Positions 23,723 through 36,215 are shown, numbered from the stretch's first letter. The stretch is 64,000 nt of DNA from Liolophura sinensis (GCF_032854445.1 NC_088303.1:10731501-10795500); one strand, 5' to 3'. A program made the numbers and translations. The notes: generated from the letters alone by a model not told the origin.

Positions 23723-25720
23723 GTAGGGATTTCGTTTATCCCTGTTGTTGATAGATACACCTGTAGATAGTGATAATTAGGCTCATGGATTAGCTCTGGC
23801 TGTTGTCACCATGGTTTTTCAGGTAGGGACAGGCATGTTTTCTCAGCACGAGGTATGACTATTTACCTGTAGACCAGCAGATTTCATTCACCAGAATCTT
23901 TGTTTGCTAACATTACAGCCAGTGTCTTGAGTATGTGGTCATGCACACAGGCATGGTCTGTACTTTACACCTGTGCCAGATTTTGGTCAATTGATGTTGT
24001 TTCATAGGTGTTCATCTATCATCTGTGTTGTGATATACACAGGAAACTGAAATACACAGGATTTCAAAGTCATTTGCATGTATCACAAACTTGTTTTGTT
24101 ATGATCCGACACAATAGAATTTCATTTATATCAGAGTAGCAACAAATGGTTGGGTATGAAGAAAATTTCAGATGAGTGGATGTAACATGTTACTGTGAGT
24201 TCCTGATGCACTTGGGTAATCATGAGCCTACAGCATATCCTTCACTAGTACAGGTAGTTGTGATTGCATGCTCAGACACCTGCTTGCCTCAGAGACATCC
24301 ACTCTTTTCAACATGTCAGTTAAGGATCATTTGATGACATGATGACTTTAAAAACTAATGCTGTCAATCATGAAGCGTAAAAAGGTGTGCGATCATCCGG
24401 TGTGTTGTAGGTGAAGCTGAGGTGATACATCTGTCTGTGTCTATCCGGACCAGCGTAGGCCTGTTGTTTAGCAGAGGCAAGTGACAGGCAGATTATTTAT
24501 TGATGTCGGCAACATGTTTCTTGTATTAAAGAGGTTATAAAACTCTCTCTGTCAAATGAGTGACGTCATTGGGACTATTTGATTTCAGGTTTTTTACTGT
24601 CACAGTTGTTCTAAATTTCAGAAGCATTGCACTGTCCATTGTTTACAAGAACAGCGAACCATTATAAAATGGGGGTGGGGGTTGGTGGCTGATGCAGCGG
24701 TAGTAATATCACTTAGTATGCCTTAGCCTCCCGAATTTAATTTTATGGGGGGGGGGGGGAGGTGCTTCAGCCCCGCATAGTACCCCAAGTTCCCCTGCCA
24801 GTTGTTTAAAAAATAATAGACCTTTGGGAGAGTGCACAGAGTTGAAGCGTGGGATTCTATAGGCCCTCTCTGTTGAGGATGAGGATGAAACGCACACGTC
24901 TCAGAAATAACATATCAGTTGTCCTGGTCCATTTGAATGTACACACACAATGTAAGTGAAAGGAAATATGGTGAATGAGAGATTTGAAGGAGACAATTTA
25001 GTGGTGAAATTGTAACAAATATTCTTGCTACTTTTATGCATACATTATAACACGTCATGTTTAGAGCCATTTTGGAGTTTGGAAGCACAGCTGTGATAAT
25101 TTTGTGGGTACTGCTATTTACATTGTGCTTAAGCTTAGTTCTCTTGTACGTTTTTGTGTTGCTAATAAGGTCAGTGGACAATTAAGTACCAGTTCTGGTA
25201 TTTGATGAAAAACTCTACCTTGTCACAATGGATGTACAGTAGTCAAAAAGAAGTGGCATGAAATGTATAGATGGGGTCCATCTGAAGAAGATATCTTGTG
25301 CACTATGATTTACAATAAGCGACATTCGCATTGCAGGATGCACCACTATACTCGCCACAACAGAGCAGCCATGATCAAATTAGCACCCAGTCGCAGACAG
25401 GGGCCTTTAAAGTGTGAGGCTGCAGCTGCTTTTCACGGTTAATGAAACGGCAACATTTCGAAGAAACAGTTTCTCCATTGTTTTTACCTAAAGTTACTGC
25501 GAATGGTGACATGACTTCCAATGCAGAATTTCAACGAAACAGATATTTAATGTAGTAAGCATGCTGCCGCTAGGTTAAAGGACAGGCTGTTGAGTGAAAT
25601 TTACCTGTAGCAACCAGCTACCATGTAATGTAGGACCTTGGGACATTTTTGTTTTAAAAAAATGGCAGTGGTCTGAAATGCGAAAGTGACTTACACACCT
25701 GTAATGCCTGGAAGAGCCAA
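23723..25720. other. Intergenic; G-run cluster at 24666-24763
   Basis: No gene supported. The + strand has gggggtgggggttggtgg at 24668-24685 and a run of 12 G at 24747-24758. Confidence 0.45.
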
Positions 25721-25771
25721 ATTGAGGGCACAATCTGTGTACCGGCATGGCAGATCATAAATAGCATGGGA

Positions 25772-26014
25772 TCATTGTATCACACTCAAAAATGAGATCC
25801 CAGAATTGTTCAGTAAGGTTTTGCTGCTGACATCTGCACATGCATACTCTTCAAAAGTCTCCAGGGAAAAACTTTCAGGGTTTATATCTTCTTTGAGCTC
25901 AGAAACTTGATTGTCATATAATTGTTCAATGAAAGCCGTGATATTAGCTAACTGTTTTGGATTCCAGTGAACATCCAGCAACACACTGTATCTGTTCCTA
26001 TATATTATCGCAGG
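25772..26014 (-). CDS. Unidentified coding-like fragment (about 80 codons)
   Basis: A minus-strand open stretch begins after an acceptor-like ttttgccattgatag (ending near 26015) and runs about 80 codons to a TGA at 25772. There is no ATG start. The product is acidic and protein-like (for example LLDVHWNPKQLANITAFIEQ). I recognise no family. It may be a decayed transposon ORF, an exon of an unseen gene, or chance. It lies about 430 bp from another coding-like patch on the opposite strand (26444-26568). Confidence 0.25.
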   Translation of the reverse strand, partial: PAIIYRNRYSVLLDVHWNPKQLANITAFIEQLYDNQVSELKEDINPESFSLETFEEYACADVSSKTLLNNSGISFLSVIQ

Positions 26015-26443
26015 CTATCAATGGCAAAAGAAGTTAAATGTACATATAACAAGGTACCACTTATAACACGGCTAGCAGCTTTGTCTCCCAACAGCAGAAT
26101 TGTATTGAGAAAGTTGTGTGTAACTGGGGCAAATTAGACACTATCAGATTTAAAATGATTATTTATTACCCATGTTGATGGATTTAGTTTTGGACCATTA
26201 TAAATGTGCGGTATCACATGTAACATTTGCCCTGACACAAGTTCAGGATATGCATAATCATTCTTGTGCATGACAGTGCAGAGGAAAAGAAGACTACTAA
26301 TGAAGGCAATGTCATCAATAAATCTGCCAAGGGTCGGAGACAGTAAACTCCTAATTTCCTGTGAGGATTCACCTCAAATGCAGCTGATTTTATGATTCAT
26401 GTTCAAGGTGAAATAACCTGTCATGTTAATTTTAAAACGTAGG

Positions 26444-26568
26444 AAGCAAACAAACCACCTGAAGCAGCTGGCCATGGTTAGGATGAGTTTCTGGTATCCC
26501 TACATGATCGGTGTGTATGGAGGAAGAGACAGCTATGTTGTCCCAGACATAGACACGCAGCATTGAAT
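26444..26568 (+). CDS. Unidentified coding-like fragment (about 41 codons)
   Basis: After an acceptor-like tttaaaacgtag (ending 26443) one + strand frame runs about 41 codons to a TGA. It has coding-like composition (includes MVRMSFWYPYMIGVYGGRDS). No domain is recognised, and no donor follows before the stop. Possibly a pseudogene or transposon remnant. Confidence 0.2.
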
Positions 26569-28009
26569 AATTGAAAAAGAAGGAATTGCCGGAGGAATTT
26601 ATAGTGAAGAATCTTTAATTTGACCTATTAACCTAAATATTCTAGGAATCATGGAGCGAATCAGAACCATCTATTTCAGTGTTCATGTTTACTCCATTCA
26701 GATCAGACTGAAAAATGTAAAAACGTGAACAGTATGCAAGAAGTACTCTTGAAAATTCAGCCTGTTGATAAATAAATGTTTGCTTGAATGACCAGAGGTT
26801 TCTTTGATGAATTTTGTATACAGCAGAAAATTGGATAAATATGTGAATTCACACAATTTTGTATGAGGTTTATAAAGGAAGCTGTGAACCTTGACCCCAC
26901 ACCTGTACCAGGTCACCCTAAGTTTATCCCTACCCCCACCTGCATCTGACTAAGGAGTCCTATTGTCCTTAGCCCAGGTGGATTGGACTTACGTGTAGTC
27001 TGGGTGGCCACTAACTCACTGGGTCAGTCAGACGTCCTTATATACTCGTTAATTCTCATCAGGTACATGTCAATCCCAGCCTGTCAGCTATAATCCTGTG
27101 TGAAGGTTTTTGTGGTGGTTGTGGTGGGGTGGGGGTCGGGAGTAGAGGTCATCCCAGTTAACCCATAACCCATGATCTTATCCATCTCCACCTGCCTATT
27201 TGCATTGCCTAAAGGTTATTAAATCACCTTTAGAAGGCAGTGGAGCCATGTTTCTGAAAACTACCATTTTCTTGAAATAATTATTTTAAAAAATGGCTAC
27301 TGTGGTAACCAACATTGTGAGGTGTCCTTGTTCTGTGTGGGCAGGTATTATTCCAGCATGTTAATCATTTGTTTTGACGGATATCTCAACCACACCATAC
27401 AACTAATGAAATTTGCTGCTAAAGATAATACTGTTTGCAATAATTATGTTCATTATTGTCTTCAAAGTTGAAGTAATGTATAATATAGATGTATCTTTGT
27501 CATTTAGGATAGATTCGATTAAACTCTGCATCATCTAGAAAAAGACTAGTGGAACATGTGAGTTAGACCACAGAGCTGTACTGTACCGTTTATAGGGTAC
27601 ACCATTTACACAGAAATAGATCAAGTGATTGGGAGTGTTAACTGTAATTCATAATGAACAGATGTATGGAAACGAGAAACAGTTTTGGGAAGAGGGCCAT
27701 ATCCAGCCTCACAACATTGTCATGTTGTTCAAGATGGCAGTTGATGAAAGCTGCAGGCTGTGTGAACAAACATGCCAGCTTTCAGTACTTGTGGTGACCA
27801 TATTGTAACATGGCTAACTGATATATCAGAATGTGTAAATGTTTTCAGGTGTGTCCACATAGTGATGATCAGCCTGAATGATTGACTAGCAGACAGCATG
27901 GATGTAGAACTGCCCTGTGGCCATGCTGGCCTTAGTTTTTCCTGTGGATCTGTAGTAACTCAAGGCATTTGACCTGGTCACTTCAATTTAATTTAGGCTA
28001 AAGCATACA
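26569..28009. other. Intergenic, nothing recognised
   Basis: No supported gene. A G-rich run (ggtggggtgggggtcggg) lies at 27122-27141. Confidence 0.5.
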
Positions 28010-30807
28010 TGTATGGTGGATATGTACGCATACATGGGCTGTGTATGAATAGTCATGCTGTATATAGCGTTGTACAGGAGTTCTGACCACATACACTGTG
28101 TATATATACAGTGTAATGTACTTTACATGTACATGGGCTGTGTATGAATAGTCACACTGGATTCAGAGTTGTACAGGAGTTCTGACCACATACACTGTGT
28201 ATATATACAGTGTAATGTACTTTACATGTACATGGGCTGTGTATGAATAGTCACGCTGGATTCAGAGTTGTACAGGAGTTCTGACCGCATACCTGTGTAT
28301 ATATACAGTGTAATGTACTTTACATGTACATGGGCTGTGTATGAATAGTCATGCTGTATATAGCGTTGTACAGGAGTTCTGACCACATACACTGTGTATA
28401 TATTACAGTGTAATGTACTTTACATGTACATGGGCTGTGTATGAATAGTCACGCTGTATATAGCGTTGTACAGGAGTTCTGACCACATACACTGTGTATA
28501 TATACAGTGTAATGTACTTTACATGTACATGGGCTGTGTATGAATAGTCACACTGGATTCAGAGTTGTACAGGAGTTCTGACCACATACACTGTGTATAT
28601 ATACAGTGTAATGTACTTTACATGTACATGGACTATGTATGAATAGTCACGCTGGATTCAGAGTTGTACAGGAGTTCTGACCACATACACTGTGTATATA
28701 TACAGTGTAATGTACTTTACATGTACATGGGCTGTGTATGAATAGTCACACTGGATTCAGAGTTGTACAGGAGTTCTGACCACATACACTGTGTATATAT
28801 ACAGTGTAATGTACTTTACATGTACATGGGCTGTGTATGAATAGTCACACTGGATTCAGAGTTGTACAGGAGTTCTGACCACATACACTGTGTATATATA
28901 CAGTGTAATGTACGTTACATGTACATGGGCTGTGTATGAATAGTCACGCTGGATTCAGAGTTGTACAGGAGTTCTGACCACATACACTGTGTATATATAC
29001 AGTGTAATGTACGTTACATGTACATGGGCTGTGTATGAATAGTCACACTGGATTCAGAGTTGTACAGGAGTTCTGACCGCATACCCTGTGTATATATACA
29101 GTGTAATGTACTTTACATGTACATGGACTATGTATGAATAGTCACGCTGGATTCAGAGTTGTACAGGAGTTCTGACCACATACACTGTGTATATATACAG
29201 TGTAATGTACTTTACATGTACATGGGCTGTGTATGAATAGTCACACTGGATTCAGAGTTGTACAGGGGTTCTGACCACATACACTGTGTATATATACAGT
29301 GTAATGTACTTTACATGTACATGGGCTGTGTATGAATAGTCACACTGGATTCAGAGTTGTACAGGAGTTCTGACCACATACACTGTGTATATATACAGTG
29401 TAATGTACTTTACATGTACATGGACTATGTATGAATAGTCACGCTGGTTCAGAGTTGTACAGGAGTTCTGACCGCATACCCTGTGTATATATACAGTGTA
29501 ATGTACTTTACATGTACATGGGCTGTGTATGAATAGTCACGCTGGATTCAGAGTTGTACAGGAGTTCTGACCACATACACCGTGTATATATACAGTGTAA
29601 TGTACTTTACATGTACATGGGCTGTGTATGAATAGTCACACTGGATTCAGAGTTGTACAGGAGTTCTGACCACATACACTGTGTATATATACAGTGTAAT
29701 GTACTTTACATGTACATGGGCTGTGTATGAATAGTCACGCTGGATTCAGAGTTGTACAGGAGTTCTGACCACATACACTGTGTATATATACAGTGTAATG
29801 TACTTTACATGTACATGGGCTGTGTATGAATAGTCACGCTGGATTCAGAGTTGTACAGGAGTTCTGACCACATACACTGTGTATATATACAGTGTAATGT
29901 ACTTTACATGTACATGGGCTGTGTATGAATAGTCACGCTGGATTCAGAGTTGTACAGGAGTTCTGACCACATACACTGTGTATATATACAGTGTAATGTA
30001 CTTTACATGTACATGGGCTGTGTATGAATAGTCACGCTGGATTCAGAGTTGTACAGGAGTTCTGACCGCATACCCTGTGTATATATACAGTGTAATGTAC
30101 TTTACATGTACATGGGCTGTGTATGAATAGTCACACTGGATTCAGAGTTGTACAGGAGTTCTGACCACATACACTGTGTATATATACAGTGTAATGTACT
30201 TTACATGTACATGGGCTGTGTATGAATAGTCACACTGGATTCAGAGTTGTACAGGAGTTCTGACCACATACACTGTGTATATATACAGTGTAATGTACTT
30301 TACATGTACATGGGCTGTGTATGAATAGTCACACTGGATTCAGAGTTGTACAGGAGTTCTGACCACATACACTGTGTATATATACAGTGTAATGTACTTT
30401 ACATGTACATGGGCTGTGTATGAATAGTCACACTGGATTCAGAGTTGTACAGGAGTTCTGACCACATACACTGTGTATATATACAGTGTAATGTACTTTA
30501 CATGTACATGGGCTGTGTATGAATAGTCATGCTGGATTCAGAGTTGTACAGGAGTTCTGACCACATACACTGTGTATATATACAGTGTAATGTACTTTAC
30601 ATGTACATGGGCTGTGTATGAATAGTCACACTGGATTCAGAGTTGTACAGGAGTTCTGACCACATACACTGTGTATATATACAGTGTAATGTACTTTACA
30701 TGTACATGGGCTGTGTATGAATAGTCACTCTGGATTCAGAGTTGTACAGGAGTTCTGACCGCATACCCTGTGTATATATACAGTGTAATGTACGTTACAT
30801 GTACATG
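28010..30807. repeat. 99-bp satellite array, about 28 near-identical units
   Basis: Units begin acatgggctgtgtatgaat, continue ggattcagagttgtacag, gagttctgaccacatacac and tgtgtatatatacagtgtaa, then end tgtactttacatgt. The gggctg marker recurs at 28036, 28135, 28234 and 28332 and on to about 30708, 98-100 bp apart. Most units differ by only 1-4 bases. Variant sites recur: cacactgg/cacgctgg, gggctgtg/ggactatg, accacatacac/accgcataccc, and tactttac/tacgttac. Units 1, 4 and 5 at the left edge carry a distinct block, gctgtatatagcgttg. Each unit contains the near-palindrome acactgtgtatatatacagtgt split as acactgt...acagtgt and a TATATATA core. No open frame crosses it. Confidence 0.98.
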
Positions 30808-31211
30808 CATACTGTCTTAGATTGTCTGGATGTCACAGTGTCTGTAAACAGCCGGCATGACTGGGGCTGCACAAAATGTGAATGCAGCATGAAACTAATT
30901 TTTATATATATACCTTAATTGCTCAGAATTACAGTAGTCATAATTTGAGGCTCTGTCAGTCGATCAAGTTGTAGACACTTCCTATCTTTTATATGTGCAT
31001 GTAACTTGAGTCATTCACACATGCAAGATGTCATGGACTTTCTGTGTCTAATTGCAAATTGCATTGTGTGTGGTAAATGATCTGTAATTTTCCCCCAAAA
31101 CACTCATTTCTGGATGCGAGTAAATGTCATAAAATATTACTTTTGACACTCAATTTTTTTATTTTTTACATTCATCTTGCACAGAGTTTAGAAATGTTTA
31201 AAGCAGACATC
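30808..31211. other. Intergenic, nothing recognised
   Basis: Unique-looking AT-rich sequence on the right flank of the satellite. Confidence 0.5.
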
Positions 31212-31340
31212 CGTGGATTTAGCCAGAATTTGAACTCAGCCCATGTCATTTCCAAATTTCTCCTATTTTCTCCACCGTGTTGATTTTGTCAGAATAGGGT
31301 GTCTCAAAGACTGTCAGACACTCCCCTCTGGCTAAACAAG
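31212..31340 (+). repeat. Dispersed repeat, copy 2 (pairs with 6160-6300)
   Basis: Collinear with the copy at 6160-6300 over about 125 bp (gatttagcc, ttctcctattttc, ttttgtcagaatagggtgtc, ctggctaaac), in the same orientation and roughly three-quarters identical by eye. No target-site duplication or tail is visible. Confidence 0.65.
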
Positions 31341-31590
31341 ACAATGCAGACTTCTATAGTTCATGACCAGTTCTGTGATGGTACATTAGGCTGGTGCCTG
31401 GATAGATACAGTGATGGTTGCATACAGGGTATCCTCCTGTGATTTAAATCATCATTTATGTGTACTTTATGTACCTGTATCTGTGATAATACTGTGAACA
31501 ATGATAAGCCCAAACATGGTTGTGCCAAAGACTTTTAAAAAATTGCACTGCATGCTGCACCATCCATATATATATATATGTACATATACC

Positions 31591-31699
31591 ATTTGTTACA
31601 TGGTAACTCAGTGATAGGATATGCAAATATGTGGTGTCAGTAATCATTATTAACACCATATATTTGCTTATTCTATCACTGAGTAACCAATTAACAAAT
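31591..31699. other. Long hairpin, 47-bp arms with 15-nt loop (pre-miRNA-like or MITE)
   Basis: Left arm 31591-31637 and right arm 31653-31699 are reverse complements at about 41 of 47 positions without gaps. Shared core segments include actcagtgatag and gcaaatat. Read as + strand RNA, two of the six differences become G-U pairs. The loop is 15 nt. Size and mismatch pattern suit either a microRNA precursor or a small fold-back element. No coding potential. Confidence 0.75.
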
Positions 31700-34119
31700 T
31701 TATCCTTGCCATCAATTCGATGCAGAAGACCAACTGCTTCTGCTATGTTTGAGCTCAAGAAAAGGAAGGTAATCTACTCAGCAGACACATTTGGCGTCGT
31801 CTGCAGGATTTGAGAATATATCTGTACTCCATTTGACCGTTATTGTCCAATGAAAAGTATTTTGTCTGATGCGGGATAATGTACAGTACGTGCATTTATA
31901 CACCAATACAAACTAATAGCCTTTCTGCCAAAGCAGTATATAAAATCTTCAATACATGGTGTTGGATATTTGGCATTATTTGTCATCATTACAATCGCCA
32001 GTGCAATAACTGAACTACAAATGTAGTTATTTATAATAAATAAAGGTGCATGAGTAAACTCATCAGTTCAGATTATAGTTTTATGTGTTTATTGCTACCT
32101 GATTTTTTTCTTCATACATGTACATGTTCAAGTAGGTTGCATAGTGATCAAATTTCCTGGACAAAAAGCAGTATGTTCAGGTGCCATCCACTATTGGATA
32201 AGTGCCATTCATTTATTGCCCTTGACGTGCTATCTCAATTCATCTGGCCGACATTGTCTAGCGAGAATACTGTAGTTCTATATTCCATGTACATCTATTA
32301 TGACTGTGTACTGCTATTGTTCTCTGCATTCATGCATTTACTATTTACATTAATAGTGGACCAAATAGATTTAGTGAACATATGTTATCAAATTAATATA
32401 CTTTATTATTATTATGATGTTTATAAAGTTTTATTATTTCAAATACATGTATGCACATGTACAATGTACATGTATCTACATCCTTGCATCCAGTAGGCTG
32501 CTGATGTATGGCCCATTTTCATTCTCACTATTGATCGTCGTTCATGTACACGGATACTAGAAACTTCATAACAGTTTGTCTTCCATGTTTAAGCATTAAT
32601 ATGCACTGATTATTGAGATCATAAATTGTATATTTATCACTATTATTAATATGCCTTAATTCAGACTAATTACAGGAACATGTATACCTGTTGTGAAGTA
32701 CAGAGTTTCATGCAGTTCAGATTTGTCTAAATCAGATGTAACGTAAAGTGCTTAAAGGATACATGGGCATGAAGAAGAACTCTAATCCAAAAATCATTAT
32801 TTCAAGCGAAATAAAGAAAGCTATGCAAAAAATAAAAAAAAATTTTTCAACAGTGAACTTATTTTCATACAGTGCCCACATGAGGGTCTTCTACCCACAC
32901 AGTTTTGACAGTTTCACCAGTAATGTCGCCACTGCAGACAACTTAGTTTCCAGACTGATCACTGGCGCTTAGAACCATTTTTATGCCTCAAGAAGAAAAT
33001 TTACGAACTTTTTTTTGTATCCATATTTGTGAAGACACATCCTAAAATGCGTACTAAGAAATGAAAACCAAATATATAATGTACCCGTTGACTGTACCTA
33101 CTGTATATGTGTACTTTGATCTGCATTTCCCATACTTGCATACATCATAGAGAATGACAGAGAGTTGGTGGAGTTAGCATCACAGCTTCCTGTTGCTGGG
33201 ACAGACAAGTATACATGTACATGTAGCTTAGTCTTAAGTTTAGACATTAGGTTAAAAGCTTGTGATCCTGGTACTGATGAGAAACTGCATTATGGGTATT
33301 ACCATGGAAGCGACGGTGTGCAGCTGGTGAATAAAACCCTACTAATACCACACTTCCGATACCACAGACAGAGCGTGATGTTACCAGGGGGACAAGTTGT
33401 AGCCAATCAATAAATCCTTGTTAACACGGTGCTATTTATCGGATTGACTTGTCAATTGAAAACAAGGCAACTTCTATTTCACTCAATTAGTACCTTCTGA
33501 CTTAAATTGATTGTTCACAAATGTTGATTTTGGAAATTCTGCAATATGTTAGGAGAAAGCAGACCAGGTAAGCCAGGGTTTAACACAATAGATCCAGCCT
33601 TGTCCAGGTAAGTCAGCATTACCTGAAGGCAGCTCTCACCTTAGTCCCAGCAAACTACATGTACTTTGCAAATCAAACCTGACGAGCATATGGGGATGAG
33701 GTGTTTCTGGGCTGCCATTTGCATGTATAGCTGTGAATATAGCATAATAAGATATAAATAGGGAAGCTACTTGATTTTGTTGACTATAATTTAACTGATG
33801 ATAGTAATGCTACTATATTTTATTATATGGTATAAAGACTTGCCCTTTTCTGAGGTGTAATTTGCCAGCATCATGATTACACATATAAATGTGTAAAACA
33901 CCCTGTCAATTGCATGTTTCATTATATGAAAGACTCTAAGGTGCTGCCTGAGAAGAAACACTTATCTTCTTTACATAAACAGTTGATATGTACATGTAGT
34001 CGGATGATCTTTTATGATATCACGCAGACTGCAAAGTGCTACCTGATGCAAGGTAGGAAAAATGTTGTGTTCGATGTGGAATGCTCTAGGCGGGAGCCCA
34101 GCTAGGATTTATAGTTGCA

Positions 34120-34128
<9 letters not shown>
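31700..34128. other. Intergenic; open frames without support
   Basis: A + strand frame of 148 codons (32050-32496) is rich in Tyr, Cys, Leu and Ile and follows AT composition, so it is not called. A frame at 33165-33413 ends in a slightly more protein-like stretch (YGYYHGSDGVQLVNKTLL) followed by AATAAA at about 33410. It has no recognised domain. Confidence 0.35.

Positions 34129-34189
<61 letters not shown>
34119..34189. repeat. (TG)n(TA)n microsatellite
   Basis: Five TG units run into about 28 TA units, ending in tacacag. Confidence 0.97.
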
Positions 34190-34190
<1 letters not shown>

Positions 34191-34979
34191 TATGTGTGCA
34201 TTACACCTAAGCTGAGTGATAAGCTCTGATGTAACATGTAACCTTCTTCATGTGTAAATATACACAAATAAAATTTTTTAAAAGGGGCTAAATCAGTTTG
34301 GTGAAAAAAAATTAATATGGACTAGCACAATTATGTACCCCTGGTTTAATTGTGTGCATGCATTATTAATTTTTCTCTTTATTTTTAACATGATGCACAG
34401 TAAATGTGTTTTATGTAGCTGAATTTCATGTATGAATGGATATGAATGTGTACTTTTACATACACACGATCAAAACAGAAGCAGAGTTAGCAGAGTATGT
34501 GAAATATTTAGGTGCAGAAGTTTCAGGTCTGTAGCTTGTAGCAAAACCTGCATGAGTGGTTACTGTGTTATTTGGTTGATATGCTGTGATTGTCATCAGC
34601 TATTGGGAGTATATATACATGTGTGGTAGAAAGGCAGGGGCCAAGAGTGGGTCCTAATTGGTAAACCTCTCCTGTAATGGAGGTGACAAATGTATGTCTG
34701 TGGCACAGTTCTTCCATGGCAAAGCAGCAGCTGATGTCAGTTCGGCTCTCTATTTTTGGCATCTCCTCTATAGCCATCTCACCCACTGACTGCCATGCTA
34801 TTTTCACCCAGGCCAGAAGCTGATCTGCTGAAGACAAAAAAAAAACCAAACAAAAACATCAAGTCAGCTTGTCTTGAGCAGCAAAGCTCCACAAAGGCTA
34901 GAGGAGAAAGTTGTGTTTGCCTGTTGATGGTGATGAAGACAGTTTGAGTTACAGGTAGGTTTGACTGGGTTGATCTGTG
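34190..34979. other. Intergenic, nothing certain
   Basis: A minus-strand stretch at 34690-34835 reads protein-like (QLLAWVKIAWQSVGEMAIEE). This faintly recalls the C-terminal region of pogo/Tigger-type transposases, but the similarity is too weak to call. Confidence 0.3.
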
Positions 34980-36215
34980 GTTGTGTAGAGGTGGGTGTGA
35001 CTTAGGGTATAACTGGACTGATGAGCGATTGTGTAGAGGTGGGTGTGACTGAGGGTATAACTGGACTGATCAGCGATTGTGTAGAGATGGGTGTGACTGA
35101 GGGTATAACTGGACTGATCAGTGGTTGTGTAGAGGTGGATGTGACTGAGTGTGTATCTGGTCTTGTCAGTGGTGGTGTAGAGGTGGGTGTCACTGAGGGT
35201 ATAGTTGGACTGATCAGTGGTTGTGTACAGGTTAGTGTGATTGGGGGTATAATTGAACTGATCAGTGGTTTTGTAGAGGTGGGTATGACTGAGTGTGTAT
35301 CTGGTCTTGTCAGTGGTGGTGTAGAGGTGGGTGTGACTGAGGATATAACTGGACTGATCAATGGTGGTGTAGAGATGTGTGTGACTGAGGGTATAATTAG
35401 ACTGATCAGTTGTTGTGTAGAGGTGGGTGTGACTGAGGGTATAATTATACTGATCAGTGGTTGTGTAGAGGTGGGTGTGACTGAGGGTATAACTAGGCTG
35501 GTCATTGCTTGTGTAGAGGTGGGTGTGACTGAGGATATAACTGGACTGATCAGTTGTTGTGTAGAGGTGGGTGTGACTGAGGGTATAATTGGCCTGATCA
35601 GTGGTGGTGTAGAGGTGGGTGTGACTGAGGGTATAATTGGACTGATCAGTGGTGGTGTAGAGGTGGGTGTGACTGAGGATATAACTGGACTGATCAGTGG
35701 TGGTGTAGAGATGTGTGTGACTGGGGGTATAATTAGACTGATCAGTTGTTGTGTAGAGGTGGGTGTGACTGAGGGTATAATTATACTGATCAGTGGTTGT
35801 GTAGAGGTGGGTGTGACTGAGGGTATAACTAGGCTGGTCATTGCTTGTGTAGAGGTGGGTGTGACTGAGGATATAACTGGACTGATCAGTGGTTGTGTAG
35901 AGGTGGGTGTGACTGAGGGTATAATTGGACTGATCAGTTGTTGTGTAGAGGTGAGTGTGACTGAGGGTATAACTGGACTGGTCATTGCTTGTGTAGAGGT
36001 GGGTGTGACTGAGGGTATAACTGGACTGGTCATTGCTTGTGTAGAGGTGGGTGTGACTGAGGATATAAGTGGACTGATCAGTGGTTGTGTAGAGATGGGT
36101 GTGACTGAGGGTATAATTAGACTGATCAGTTGATGTGTAGAGGTGGGTGTGACTGAGGGTATAATTGGACTGGTCATTGCTTATGTAGAGGTGGGTGGGA
36201 CTGAGGGTATAACTT
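34980..36215. repeat. 48-bp minisatellite, about 26 units, open on both strands
   Basis: Unit: ctgatcagtggttgtgtag, aggtgggtgtgactgaggg, tataactgga. Because 48 is a multiple of 3, long frames stay open on both strands: 391 codons on the minus strand (35002-36177) and 370 on the plus (35021-36133). The minus-strand frame has a 16-residue repeat, roughly PLISPVIPSVTPTSTQ, rich in Ser, Thr and Pro like a mucin domain. An in-frame TAA lies two codons before its first ATG, and neither end joins recognised coding sequence. A seven-unit block (336 bp) is duplicated inside the array: agagatgtgtgtgactg occurs at 35371 and 35707. I call it a minisatellite, and a mucin-like exon is possible but unproven. 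Confidence 0.9.

Noticed and set aside
28010-30807. CRISPR array
   Set aside because: Units are directly adjacent with no unique spacers, and the genome is clearly eukaryotic. The arrays at 9646, 45961 and 60870 are also plain tandem repeats.
32050-32496. A 148-codon + strand open frame
   Set aside because: Composition (Tyr, Cys, Leu, Ile, His) follows local AT and acatgta content. No domain and no splice context.
34690-34849. Minus-strand stretch resembling a pogo/Tigger transposase C-terminus
   Set aside because: Only a W..AW..V type spacing matches. There is no catalytic triad or terminal repeats, so it is too weak to call.
35021-36133. A 370-codon + strand open frame (Gly/Val/Ile-rich)
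   Set aside because: It arises from the 48-bp repeat period, which keeps every frame lacking a stop in the unit open. It has no flanking coding sequence or domain.
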